From: Clavibacter michiganensis
GTDB taxonomy: Bacteria; Actinomycetota; Actinomycetes; Actinomycetales; Microbacteriaceae
Direction: 5' to 3'
NCBI GenBank assembly: GCA_002150995.1
Contig: MDHJ01000001.1
Span: forward strand, 2,976,001 to 3,040,000
DNA: 64,000 bases
This document shows positions 19,832-28,525 of the stretch, piece by piece. The number at the start of each line of letters is the position of its first letter. Within the stretch, counting starts at the first letter, position 1. The position numbers and the translations under genes are program-made. The notes below the pieces were generated by a model. The model saw nothing but the letters and a program-made list of their open reading frames with translations, was not told where the DNA came from and did not search any database.

Positions 19832-19901
19832 GTCGCGGTTGACCCGCGCCCTCGGCGCACGACACGAGCCCGGCCCCGCATCGCGCGGGAGCCGGGCTCG
19901 T
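19790..19901 (+). repeat. direct repeat copy 1: SDR 3' end plus terminator
   Basis: 39 bases at 19791-19829, the last codons of the SDR gene, recur with a single mismatch at 21446-21484. Similarity continues more loosely through the following hairpin (19864-19901 versus 21526-21562). The two copies bracket the cutinase segment. Confidence 0.8.
19864..19901 (+). terminator. hairpin terminator of the heptose operon
   Basis: ACGAGCCCGGC at 19864-19874 pairs perfectly with GCCGGGCTCGT at 19891-19901 over a 16-base loop, 32 bases after the SDR stop. Confidence 0.8.
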
Positions 19902-19962
19902 CTCATGAACGGGACAACTGGCGAGCGGTAAACCCCGAGGCACCTTGCCGGCACATCGCGCG

Positions 19963-20330
19963 TCACGCGATGGCGACCCCCGTCAGTACCAGGGAGATGA
20001 TCGAGATCAGGAGGACGAGTGCCGTCCCGAGCGCGGGGATCGCACGGGTGCGTCTTCCTGCCGCCATCACCCCGATCACCCCGACGACCGTCAGCACCAC
20101 GCTGACCCCAGCCCCCATCGAGCCAATTCGAACGCGAAGTCGCCGAGACCGTAGTCGCATGGTCGAGCCCGCTCGGCACAGCCGCCGAAGGCCATCCCGC
20201 TCATGAGCACGCAGAAGTAACCCGCCCCGGCGACCAGCAGCTGGGTCACCAGCAATCCCGCTGTCACCCTCCTGTCGCTGGCACGCCGATGAGCATCGGT
20301 CGCGAACGCCTCACTCATGTCCTTGCCCAT
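19963..20330 (-). CDS. small hypothetical membrane protein (apparent frameshift near 20114)
   Basis: About 122 residues if the C5 run at 20112-20116 is extended by one base. Start taken at MGKDMSEAF, preceded by GGAGAGG; nearby ATGs at 20336 and 20318 are alternatives. Three hydrophobic segments: TAGLLVTQLLVAGAGYF, VSVVLTVVGVIGVMAAG and TALVLLISIISLVLTGVAIA, with a two-cysteine loop GGCAERARPC after the first. No family recognised. It lies 49 bases downstream of the cutinase gene on the same strand, inside the lower-GC insert. Confidence 0.55.
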
Positions 20331-20379
20331 CCCCATCCTCTCCGTTGCGCGATGTCCCACCGCGACGTCGATGAAGACC

Positions 20380-21225
20380 CTAGTCAGCCGAGTACAAGAA
20401 GCTCTCGAGAAACCCATAGGCCGATCGCTGGGTATAAGAATCGGAGTACGACTCATGAGCCGCCTCCGAGTCTCCGCTCTGGCAGAATCTGTCGTTCTCG
20501 ACGCACCAAGATCGCACCATCGCGATGGGGAATGAGCTCAGGGTCGACGCCTTCGCATAACCATCAAATGCCCCTTCGGCTCGAACGAAGATCCCATGAC
20601 CGCTGCCGTTTCCGTCGGCGTTCCATCGCTCACCATCCCGATATGTGGGATCTCCGAACAGCACCACACCGTCAAGCAGAGTGCGGGCATGCAGCGACAG
20701 AGCATTCTTGTCCGCGAGCACATCGCCGATGACGTGAGCACCTTGCGAATAGCCCGCCAGCTGGATATTGGTCGACGGGCAGTTGGCTGCCAATGAATTT
20801 ATCTCGGCCCGAAGAACACCGACGCCTTGCCGTTCGCTCAAGAAGTAGTTGGGGTCGACCAGATTGGGGACGATGGTTGCGGGATACCGCAGTGCCTCCT
20901 CGTAGACCGGGAGATTCGGGTCATCCTTCAGCAGTTGCATGACACCCGCAAGTCTCGGCCCGAAACCCCCGGTACCTTGTGCGTAGGTGTACGGCGTCAC
21001 CCCGGACCCGCTACCCGCGCTCTCTCCCGATCCCCGCACCCCGATGATCGTGACGAATCCACACCGGTCTCCTGATGTGGCGGCCTGCGCGGGACCACCA
21101 ACTAGGGTGAATACGGCGGCCATCGCCAAGCACGCCGCTCCCGTCGTTCGCCGCGGATGCCGCACTCTCGCCGGCTTGTACGCGAACCCTGCCCGATCGC
21201 TATCCACATCTCCCCGCACGTACAT
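20380..21225 (-). CDS. secreted cutinase family protein
   Basis: 281 residues from the ATG preceded by GGAGAAAGG. Basic N-terminus and hydrophobic core end in GGPAQA|ATSG, a Sec signal peptide cut near residue 48. The cutinase/acetylxylan esterase (CE5) fold is shown by the GYSQG nucleophile elbow (Ser 160), WCVENDRFC (Asp 245 between two cysteines) and HESY (His 257). It should hydrolyse ester bonds in plant cutin, suberin, acetylated xylan or a lipid outside the cell. Base composition is clearly lower in GC than its neighbours and the segment is bracketed by a repeat, which suggests acquisition by transfer. Confidence 0.9.
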   Translation of the reverse strand: MYVRGDVDSDRAGFAYKPARVRHPRRTTGAACLAMAAVFTLVGGPAQAATSGDRCGFVTIIGVRGSGESAGSGSGVTPYTYAQGTGGFGPRLAGVMQLLKDDPNLPVYEEALRYPATIVPNLVDPNYFLSERQGVGVLRAEINSLAANCPSTNIQLAGYSQGAHVIGDVLADKNALSLHARTLLDGVVLFGDPTYRDGERWNADGNGSGHGIFVRAEGAFDGYAKASTLSSFPIAMVRSWCVENDRFCQSGDSEAAHESYSDSYTQRSAYGFLESFLYSAD

Positions 21226-21944
21226 GCACCTTTCTCCACTCAAACCACATGAGACCCCGCCCAGTCGGCGCTTGCCCTCGAGGCAGAATCCGGAAAGCCT
21301 CGCGAGCCCGAGAGTAGCGAGCGTTCACATTTGCTCGGGAGCGGAATTCGCGCCCCTTGTCATGCTCCGTCTTGACTGATTTGGAAGTCGACGAGTCGGT
21401 GCCGTCGTGAAGCCGCGTTCGCGCTGGCGCGGAATCGCAGCAGGCAAGCTCGTCATCACCCACGAGCTCGGGGACAGCTGGCCGTTATCGGCGGCTGATA
21501 CGCGCCCACCGCATCCTCCGCGCGAGACGAGCCCGGCCACGAATCGCGCGGGGTCGGGCTCGTGTCGTCTCGAGGATGAGCAAGGACCAGTGCCGCGGCC
21601 CTGTCGCCCCACCCCGGCGCGGCACGTTCGCGCGGCACCCGTCGCCCGGCGCGCCGCGTGCGCCCGGCGGGGTGACCCGGCCCGTCGAAGGCGTGCTCGT
21701 ACTCGTCGTAGCTCATCGGGCTCCGGGGTCGGATCGGGGGATCCCGGCACGGTAGCGATCGCACGATGCATCTGACGGGTGCCCTCCACATCCCGCCCTG
21801 GCGACGAGCGCCCGGCGCACGTCCCGGCGTCGCCGACCGACCCGACCATCTGCTGACCGTCCGGGCCTGAGCGGACTTCCCCCGTCCCGGGACCGGCCCA
21901 GCGCATAGCCTCGGACCAGCGGGCATCCGCAGGAACTGGATCAC
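21226..21944. other. gene-poor region with remnant sequence
   Basis: 719 bases. The left part (about 21245-21440) is lower in GC and holds no convincing gene. From 21446 the SDR 3' end copy and a hairpin follow. A possible small minus-strand frame from ATG 21716 (MSYDEYEHAF...) runs to 21456 with GGAG before it, but it reads antisense through the repeat and has no recognisable domain. TAGCCT near 21909 may be the -10 for the GH26-like gene. Confidence 0.4.
21446..21562 (+). repeat. direct repeat copy 2: orphan SDR 3' end plus terminator
   Basis: Bases 21446-21484 repeat 19791-19829 with one mismatch, but here no SDR gene precedes them and the stop codon is lost (TTATC instead of TGAGT). The following hairpin ACGAGCCCGGC / GTCGGGCTCGT (21526-21536, 21552-21562) mirrors the terminator of copy 1. 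This is the right boundary of the cutinase insert. Confidence 0.75.
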
Positions 21945-22949
21945 ATGCAGCACAGCCGCCATCCCCTCCGCTCCGCGACGACCCTCCTCCTGGGACTCGC
22001 CCTCACCGCCGGTCTCCTCGGCGCCGCCGCTCCGGCGAGCGCGGCCGAGCCTCCCGGCACGACCGACACCACCGGCACGCCCCCGACCTCCGACGCCCGC
22101 CTCCGCTTCGGCGTCGCGACCCCGGGCGGCCCCACGGCGGGCGCCGAGCTCGACCGGGTCGCCGCGCAGGTCGACGAGAGCCCCAGCATCGTGCTCTCCT
22201 ACGCCGACGGCACGCAGGCCCCGCCGATCGCCGCGCTCGACGCGGTCGCCGCGCGCGGGGCCGAGTCCCTCCTCACGTGGGAGCCGTGGGTGGCCGGATC
22301 CGGCGTCGACCAGCCCGCCGTCGCGAACGCGGCCATCGCCCGCGGCGACCACGACGCGTACCTCCGCGACTGGGGCACGCAGCTGGCGCGCTGGGGCGGC
22401 CCGGTCTTCCTCCGCTACGCGCACGAGATGAACGGCGACTGGTACCCGTGGGCCGAGGGCGTCAACGGGAACGCGCCGGGCTCGTACGCCGCGGCCTGGC
22501 GGCACGTCCACGACGTCGTCGTCGCGCAGGGCGCCACGAACGTGCGGTGGGTGTGGACCCCGAACGTGCCCTACCCCGGATCCACCGACCTCGCGGGCCT
22601 CTACCCGGGCGACGCGTACGTCGACGTCGTCGGGCTCGACGGCTACAACTGGGGCACGGGCGTCGCCGGCCACGCGTGGACCGCGCCCGCCGACCTGTTC
22701 GCCCCGGGCCTCGCGCAGCTGCGGGGCATCGCGCCGGGGAAGCCCGTCGTGATCGCCGAGACGGCGTCGTCCGAGGTCGGCGGATCCAAGCCCGCCTGGA
22801 ACCGGGACCTCGTCGCGTACCTGCAGGCGCAGCCCGACGTGCACGCCGTCGTCTGGTTCGACTACGCCAAGGAGGCGGACTGGCGCATCGGCAGCTCGAC
22901 CGCATCCGCCGAGGCCCTCCGCGACGCGCTGGCGCTCCGGCGCCGCTGA
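21945..22949 (+). CDS. secreted glycoside hydrolase, GH26-like (endo-beta-mannanase type)
   Basis: 334 residues. Signal peptide to about ASA|AE at residue 33-34, then a short Thr/Pro linker. The TIM-barrel motifs FLRYAHEMNGDWYPW (acid/base Glu 161) and VVIAETASSEVGG (nucleophile Glu 272), with WVWTPN and DGYNWG between, fit GH26 and its relatives. Likely an extracellular endo-acting enzyme on mannan or a related beta-glucan. Single gene with its own promoter. Next to the cutinase it extends a small cluster of plant-cell-wall-directed secreted enzymes. Exact substrate uncertain. Confidence 0.85.
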   Translation: MQHSRHPLRSATTLLLGLALTAGLLGAAAPASAAEPPGTTDTTGTPPTSDARLRFGVATPGGPTAGAELDRVAAQVDESPSIVLSYADGTQAPPIAALDAVAARGAESLLTWEPWVAGSGVDQPAVANAAIARGDHDAYLRDWGTQLARWGGPVFLRYAHEMNGDWYPWAEGVNGNAPGSYAAAWRHVHDVVVAQGATNVRWVWTPNVPYPGSTDLAGLYPGDAYVDVVGLDGYNWGTGVAGHAWTAPADLFAPGLAQLRGIAPGKPVVIAETASSEVGGSKPAWNRDLVAYLQAQPDVHAVVWFDYAKEADWRIGSSTASAEALRDALALRRR

Positions 22950-23111
22950 CCCCGCGGCGTCTCGCACCGCACCGCGTCACCTCCCCCGGAGTCGCACGGC
23001 CGCCACCCGGCCCGCACCCAGGCGGCACACGGCGACCGCCCGACCGCGGCGCCCTAGCATCTGACCGACGGCGCCGACCCGACGGGCGCCGCGCATGCGG
23101 AGGAGGCGGCG

Positions 23112-24425
23112 GTGACCCGAGCCCACCGGCGGCGCGAGACGGCGCTCGCCGTCGCCGCCGTGCTCGTCGGCCTCCTCGTCCTCCCGGCGCCGCCCGGTTC
23201 CGGCGTCGACGCGGGGTTCGCGCAGCTCGACCGGTACGCCGCCCTCAGCCCGTCCGCGGCCGCGCGCATGATCGCCGCCCACCCGGCGCTCGAGCTGCAG
23301 GTGATGGACGCGTCCCCCGCGCGCGTGGTGTCCTGGTGGGCGGCGAAGGACCGGAGGCGCCAGCGGGCCCTGATCCGGAGCTCGCCCGGGCTCATCGGCG
23401 ACCTCGACGGCGTCGACTACGCCTCCCGCGACGCCGCCAACCGGCGTCAGCTGCGCGCCGAGCTGCGCGAGGAGCGGGCCGCGGTCGCCGCCCACCCGGG
23501 CGACGCGGACGCCCGGAACCGGCTCACCGCCCTCACGGCGATCCACGACGCGCTCCGCCCGGAGCCCCGCGCCGACGGGACCGCGGCGCCGGAGCGGACG
23601 CTCGTGTCGCTGACGCACCGGGACCCGCCGCTCGCCGCCATCGCCGTGGGCGACCTCGACACGGCACGACAGGTCACCTTCACCGTGCCGGGCATGGGGA
23701 CCTACACCGACGACATGCAGCTCTGGACCGAGACCGCCCAGAACGTCTTCGACGCGCAGGCCGCGGTCGGGGCCCCGGCGGCGCACGCGGTCGTCGCCTG
23801 GATCGGCTACCGCACGCCGCCGCCGGGCGTGGACGCGACCCTCGGCGCCTACGCGGAGCGGGGCGCGCCGCTGCTCGCCAGCGAGATCGCCGGCCTGCAC
23901 GCGGCCCGGCGCGGCGGCGACCTCTCGGCGGTGAGCGTCATCGCGCACTCGTACGGCTCCACCATGGCCGCCGACGCGCTCGCGGCCCGCGACCTCGACA
24001 TCCACGCGTTCGTCATGCTCGGATCCGCGGGCGTGGAGGACGGCATCGCCGACGCCCGCGACCTGCACGCGCGCCACGTCTACGCGGGCGAGGCCGCCGA
24101 CGACGACGAGGCGTCGTGGGGGCGGCTGTCGCGGCAGGATCCCCGCGCCCCCGGCTTCGGCGCCACGGTCATCGCCGTCGACGGGGATCCCGCGCACGGC
24201 CTCCTGCCCGTGACCGGCCATGCGCCCGTGCTGCACTCGCCCTGGAACGACGACCCGGACTCGCGCGCCTGGTCGACGATCAGCGACCCGGCCCAGCGGG
24301 CGGCCGAGTTCCAGGCCCACGAGGAGACGTACGGGTACCTCGACGCGGGCACCGAGTCGCTGCGGAACGCGGCCATCGCGACCACCCCGCACGCCACCGC
24401 GGTGCTGGACCGGGCGGGCGGCTGA
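23112..24425 (+). CDS. DUF1023-type alpha/beta hydrolase, probably secreted or membrane-anchored
   Basis: 437 residues. GTG start with GGAGGAGG upstream; TAGCAT at 23055-23060 is a plausible -10. One N-terminal hydrophobic segment (ALAVAAVLVGLLVLPAP) acts as signal or anchor. Residues 50-165 are a charged helical region; the hydrolase core starts at FTVPGMGTYTDDM and includes AWIGYRTPPP and the nucleophile elbow AHSYGS (Ser 280), with a late His (GHAPVLHSPW). This is the actinobacterial DUF1023 arrangement. Substrate unknown; esterase or lipase activity is a guess from the fold. Confidence 0.8.
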   Translation: MTRAHRRRETALAVAAVLVGLLVLPAPPGSGVDAGFAQLDRYAALSPSAAARMIAAHPALELQVMDASPARVVSWWAAKDRRRQRALIRSSPGLIGDLDGVDYASRDAANRRQLRAELREERAAVAAHPGDADARNRLTALTAIHDALRPEPRADGTAAPERTLVSLTHRDPPLAAIAVGDLDTARQVTFTVPGMGTYTDDMQLWTETAQNVFDAQAAVGAPAAHAVVAWIGYRTPPPGVDATLGAYAERGAPLLASEIAGLHAARRGGDLSAVSVIAHSYGSTMAADALAARDLDIHAFVMLGSAGVEDGIADARDLHARHVYAGEAADDDEASWGRLSRQDPRAPGFGATVIAVDGDPAHGLLPVTGHAPVLHSPWNDDPDSRAWSTISDPAQRAAEFQAHEETYGYLDAGTESLRNAAIATTPHATAVLDRAGG

Positions 24426-24428
24426 GCC

Positions 24429-25211
24429 TCAGCGCTGCCACTCCGGGCGGTGGTCGAAGACGAACCGGTGGTAGTCGGCGAGCGCGAGCCCCGCGGCGGC
24501 GGCCTCGTCGACCACGACGACGGCGTCCGGGTGGAGCTGCAGCGCGGATCCCGGGCACATGCTCGTGAGCGGGCCCTCGACCGCCGCCGCGACGGCCGCC
24601 GCCTTGGCCGCGCCGTGCGCCACGAGCACCACGCGCCGCGCGTCGAGGATGGTGCCGAGCCCCTGCGTGATGCAGTGCACGGGCACCTCGTCGGGCGTGT
24701 CGAAGAAGCGCGCGTTGTCGGCGCGCGTCTCCGGCGTGAGGGTCTTGATGCGCGTCCGGGACGCGAACGACGACGTCGGCTCGTTGAAGCCGATGTGCCC
24801 GGTGGCGCCGATCCCGAGGACCTGGAGGTCGATGCCGCCGGCCTCGCGGATGAGGGCCTCGTACCGGTCGCCGGCGTCGCGGATCCCCTCCGCGCGGCCG
24901 TCGGGCACGTGGACGCGCGCGGGATCGAGGCCGAGCCGCCGGGTGACCTCGCGGTCGACGACGGCGCGGTAGCCCTCCGGATGGTCGGGCGCGAGCCCCA
25001 CGTACTCGTCGAGCGCGAAGGCCGTGAGCCCGGCGAGCGCCTCCCGGTCGGGTCCGTCGGCTCCGTCGGCGAGCGCGCGGTACACGGGCAGGGGGGAGGA
25101 CCCCGTCGCGACCCCGAGCACCCGGAGGCTCCCGTCGCGCGCACCCGCGCGGATCACGTCGGCCGTGTACCGGCCGACCTCCTCGGCCGACTCCCGGATG
25201 ACCACCTGCAT
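24429..25211 (-). CDS. nagB: glucosamine-6-phosphate deaminase
   Basis: 260 residues, normal NagB length. ATGSSPLPVYRAL binds the phosphate, FALDEYVGL carries the active-site Asp/Glu pair, and GIGATGHIGFNEP is the family signature with the catalytic His. It converts glucosamine 6-phosphate to fructose 6-phosphate and ammonia. Last gene of a minus-strand run with two dehydrogenases, a ROK kinase and a ROK repressor, so the locus feeds an amino sugar into glycolysis. GGGAGGGGA precedes the ATG. Stops four bases from the convergent upstream gene. Confidence 0.95.
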   Translation of the reverse strand: MQVVIRESAEEVGRYTADVIRAGARDGSLRVLGVATGSSPLPVYRALADGADGPDREALAGLTAFALDEYVGLAPDHPEGYRAVVDREVTRRLGLDPARVHVPDGRAEGIRDAGDRYEALIREAGGIDLQVLGIGATGHIGFNEPTSSFASRTRIKTLTPETRADNARFFDTPDEVPVHCITQGLGTILDARRVVLVAHGAAKAAAVAAAVEGPLTSMCPGSALQLHPDAVVVVDEAAAAGLALADYHRFVFDHRPEWQR

Positions 25212-25238
25212 GCGCGTCCCCTCCCGTCCCGTGCCGCG

Positions 25239-26269
25239 TCAGGGCGCGGCGACCTCGATGGTGCGTCCCGTGCGCGCGGACTCCTGCGCGGCCACGACGA
25301 TGCGCAGCGTCCGCAGCCCGACCTGGAGGTCCGGCTGCGGCTGCTCCCCCGTGCGCACGCCGTGCAGGAACGCGTCGAGGAGGGCGGCGTCGAAGTCGGG
25401 GCCGTACGGCAGCTCGATCGGCCGGCCGGTCGCGGCGTCGAGGCCGCGCACCCGGGGCCCGAAGAAGTCGATGCCGACGCTCCCGGCGGTGCCGGTCGCG
25501 GTGATCCTCACGCCGCCCCACGTGGGCGCGGTGTCGGCCTGCGTGAACGAGCAGTCGATGGCCGCGATGAGCCCGCTGTCGTACGTGATGGTCACGAGGC
25601 CCCCGGTCTCGGCCTGCGCCCGGTGGGCGTGCAGGAGGCGGTTGCTGACGGCGGTGACGCGGACGGCGGTGGCGCCGGTGAGCGCGTCGAGGAGGTCGGC
25701 GATGTGCACGACGTGGTCGACGAGCGCGCCGCCGCCGGAGAGGGCGGGATCCCCGAACCAGGCCCGCTCCATCGGCAGCTTCCCGTTGTTGGCGCCGCGC
25801 AGGGCGACGAGCTGCCCGAGCGCGCCCCGGGCGTGCGCGGCCCGCAGCTCCTGGAACGCGCTGGCGAAGCGCACGGGGAACGCGACCATGAGGCGCACCC
25901 CGGCGTCGGCGACGGCGCGCTCGATCGCGAGGCCGTCCTCGAGCGTGGTGGCGAGCGGCTTCTCGCAGAGGATGTCGGCGCCGGCCGCCGCGGCGAGCTC
26001 CACGAGCTCCCGGTGCCGGACGTTCTCGCTCGCGACGATGACGGCGTCGGGCTGCCAGGCGAGCAGGTCCGCGTACGTGTCGGCGTAGGCGACCCCGAGC
26101 GCGTCGGCCATCGCGCGGCCGCGGAGCTCGCCCTCGGGTGCGGGCCGGGGTCGCTCGCGCGCACCTCGACGTCGTCCATCGCGGCGAGGAGCGCGAGGTA
26201 GGAGCGGGCGTGCGTGTGCGCGAAGGACATGACGGCGACGCGGAGCGGGCCGTCGTGCGCCGCCCTCAT
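25239..26269 (-). CDS. Gfo/Idh/MocA family oxidoreductase (apparent frameshift near 26137)
   Basis: 343 residues after extending the GGG at 26136-26138 by one base. N-terminal Rossmann half (VAVMSFAHTHARSYLALLAAM) lacks the usual GxGxxG but keeps the His-rich first loop of one subfamily; CEKPLA in the middle is the conserved EKP active-site motif. The C-terminal half is the alpha/beta dimerisation domain with GGGALVDHVVHIADLL. NAD(P)-dependent sugar or cyclitol dehydrogenase. ATG overlaps the stop of the second dehydrogenase gene. Substrate probably the sugar imported by the divergent ABC system. Confidence 0.85.
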
Positions 26270-27297
26270 CGCGCGCCCCCGGCCGACGTCGCGGCGGTCT
26301 CCTCGTCCGACGCGGGGACCAGGTCCACCGGCTGCCCGGTGTCGAGGCTCTCGAGCGCGGCCGTCGCGATGCGCACCGCGGCGGCGCCGTCGGCGGCGCT
26401 GACCCGCGGCTCCGCGCCGCCCGCGAAGGCGCGCGTGAACTCGCGCAGCTCCACGTAGTACGGGTCCTCGGCGGGATCCGTGTCGGGCACGAGCTCCCCG
26501 CCGGTGCCCGGGTCGGCGAGGTCGGCCACGTACCCCCTCTGCACGGCGGACGAGTGCTCGAGCTGCCCGGCCGTGCCGGTGACCGTGTACTCGGTCGTGA
26601 AGCGCAGGTGCGCCGGGCCCCAGACCCCGGCGACGTGGCTGATGGCGCCGGACGCGTGCGTGAGCAGGACGTGGGCGGCCTCGATCGGGTGCTCGGCGTC
26701 GCCCGCGCGGGTCGACACGGCCGAGACCCGGACGACCTCGCCGGCGACCCACCGGGCGATGTCGAGGTCGTGGATCATCTGGTCCATGATGATGCCGCCC
26801 GAGAGCGCGCGGTCGGCGAACCAGGGCGTGCGGGTCGGGAACGCGCCGGCGCGCGAGAAGCGCAGCACCGCGAGGTCCCCGAGGAGCCCCTGGTCCACGG
26901 CCTCCTTCAGCCGCACGTACTCGGGGAAGAAGCGCACCACGTGCGCCGGGTGCAGACGGCGTCCGAGCCGGGCGGCGAGCGCCACGAGCTCCTGGGCGTC
27001 GGCGTCGGTGCGCGCGAGCGGCTTCTCGCTGATGACGTCCTTGCCCGCCTCGAGCGCGCGGCGGACGATGGCGGCGTGGGTCCAGGTGGGCGTGACCACG
27101 TCGACCACGTCGACGAGGTCGAGCAGCTCGTCGAGGGTGTCCACCACGGTCCCGCCTCCGTGGCGCGCGACGGCCTCGGCGGCCCCCACCTCGGAGTGCA
27201 CGTAGACCTCGGCCCCGAGGGCGAGGAGGTGGGGCAGGTGCGATGCGCTGATGCCGCCGGCCCCGACGAGGCCGATGCGGAGGGGTGCTGGGGTCAT
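26266..27297 (-). CDS. Gfo/Idh/MocA family oxidoreductase
   Basis: 343 residues. GLVGAGGISASHLPHL binds NAD(P); ISEKPLA is the EKP motif; GGIIMDQMIHDLDIARW supplies the catalytic His/Asp region. A standard, intact member of the family acting on a sugar, amino sugar or inositol derivative in the cytoplasm. It overlaps the next dehydrogenase by ATGA, and the ROK kinase stop lies ten bases upstream, so all are co-translated. Two paralogous dehydrogenases beside NagB suggest an oxidation/reduction detour before deamination; the exact sugar cannot be read. Confidence 0.9.
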   Translation of the reverse strand: MTPAPLRIGLVGAGGISASHLPHLLALGAEVYVHSEVGAAEAVARHGGGTVVDTLDELLDLVDVVDVVTPTWTHAAIVRRALEAGKDVISEKPLARTDADAQELVALAARLGRRLHPAHVVRFFPEYVRLKEAVDQGLLGDLAVLRFSRAGAFPTRTPWFADRALSGGIIMDQMIHDLDIARWVAGEVVRVSAVSTRAGDAEHPIEAAHVLLTHASGAISHVAGVWGPAHLRFTTEYTVTGTAGQLEHSSAVQRGYVADLADPGTGGELVPDTDPAEDPYYVELREFTRAFAGGAEPRVSAADGAAAVRIATAALESLDTGQPVDLVPASDEETAATSAGGAR

Positions 27298-27307
27298 GTG
27301 CGGGTCC

Positions 27308-28525
27308 TCACGTGCGGGCGGATGGTGCGGTGGATGCGGTGGCGGCGCCGTCCGCGGGCGGAGCGGCGGCCGAGCCGGTGTCGGGGTCGGGGTCGGGGCG
27401 GTGGTCGTGCGCGGGACCGGGAGCGGCTGCAGGAGCGGATGCGGATGCCGCCCGGTCGGCGGCGGCCTCCACCGGCACCGCGGCGGGCTCCACGGCCGCG
27501 CCGCCGTCCGCGTCGGTCGACGCGCGCAGCGACGCCGCGGCCCGCAGGGCGAAGCCGGGGGACATCGCGTCCCCGCCCGCCAGGAGCGCGGCGCCGACGA
27601 CGCCGCCGTGCGTGCCGAGCGCGGAGGCGGTGATCGGCGGTGCCGGCCGCCAGCCGAGACGGGCGTCGACCGCGGCGCGCAGCGGCACGAGCAGGGCGTC
27701 GCCCGCACCCGACAGGCCGCCGCCGATGACCACGCGGGCGGGGTCGAGCACCACGGCGAGGGTCGTGATCCCCACGGCGAGCGCGTCGACCGCGTCGGCC
27801 CACACGGCCCGGGCGTCGCGGTCCACGTCGAGCCGCGCGACGATCCCGGGCGTCGAGGACGCCGCCGTGCCGCCGCGGCGCCGGTAGCGGGCGAGGATGC
27901 TGGTCGCCGACGCGTACGCCTCCAGGCACCCGCGCTGGCCGCAGCCGCACGCGTCGCCGTCCTGCACGATCGGCGCGTGCCCGAGCTCGCCCGCACCGCC
28001 CGTGGCGCCGCGCACGACGACGCCGGAGGTGACCACGGCGGCGGCGATCCCCGTGCCGATGGGGAGGAAGACGAAGTCGCGGAACGCGGCCGCCTCGTCC
28101 GGATGCGCGGCGCGCTCGGCGATCGCGGCCGCCCGCCCGTCGTGCTCCACGTGCACGGGGAGGCCCAGCTCGTCCTCGAGGATCCGGCGCAGCGGCAGCT
28201 CGGACCAGCCGAGGTTCGCCGCGTAGCCGATGCTCCCGGTCTCCGCGTCGACGAGCCCGGGCGACGCCAGGCCCACCGCGGTCACCCGGATGCCGCGCGC
28301 CGCGGAGCGGGCGACGAGGTCGGCCACCAGCTCCCGGAGCGTGACGAGCGCGTCCATCCGCGCGTCGAAGGTGGGCGTCACGCGGCGGGCGACGACCCCG
28401 CCGTCGGCGTCGAGGACGGCCCCCTTCAGCGTGGTGCCGCCGATGTCCACGGCGACCACCGCGCCGGGACGCGCGGGCGGCAGCGACGGCGACGGCGACG
28501 CGGGATCCGCCTGTCCGCGGCTCAT
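27308..28525 (-). CDS. ROK family sugar kinase
   Basis: 405 residues. ATP motif AVDIGGTTLKGAVLD near the N-terminus, GIAAAVVTSG and the zinc-binding CGCGQRGCLEAY identify a ROK protein without a helix-turn-helix, so a sugar kinase (glucose, N-acetylglucosamine or N-acetylmannosamine type) rather than a repressor. The last 90 residues are an Ala/Pro/Asp low-complexity tail not typical of the family. ATG overlaps the stop of the ROK repressor. Likely supplies the phosphate of the amino sugar that NagB later deaminates. Confidence 0.88.
   Translation of the reverse strand: MSRGQADPASPSPSLPPARPGAVVAVDIGGTTLKGAVLDADGGVVARRVTPTFDARMDALVTLRELVADLVARSAARGIRVTAVGLASPGLVDAETGSIGYAANLGWSELPLRRILEDELGLPVHVEHDGRAAAIAERAAHPDEAAAFRDFVFLPIGTGIAAAVVTSGVVVRGATGGAGELGHAPIVQDGDACGCGQRGCLEAYASATSILARYRRRGGTAASSTPGIVARLDVDRDARAVWADAVDALAVGITTLAVVLDPARVVIGGGLSGAGDALLVPLRAAVDARLGWRPAPPITASALGTHGGVVGAALLAGGDAMSPGFALRAAASLRASTDADGGAAVEPAAVPVEAAADRAASASAPAAAPGPAHDHRPDPDPDTGSAAAPPADGAATASTAPSART

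Noticed and set aside
21456-21716. 86-codon minus-strand frame starting MSYDEYEHAF
   Set aside because: Has a modest ribosome site but no domain, and its second half is antisense to the repeated SDR 3' end; kept only as a note in the intergenic entry.
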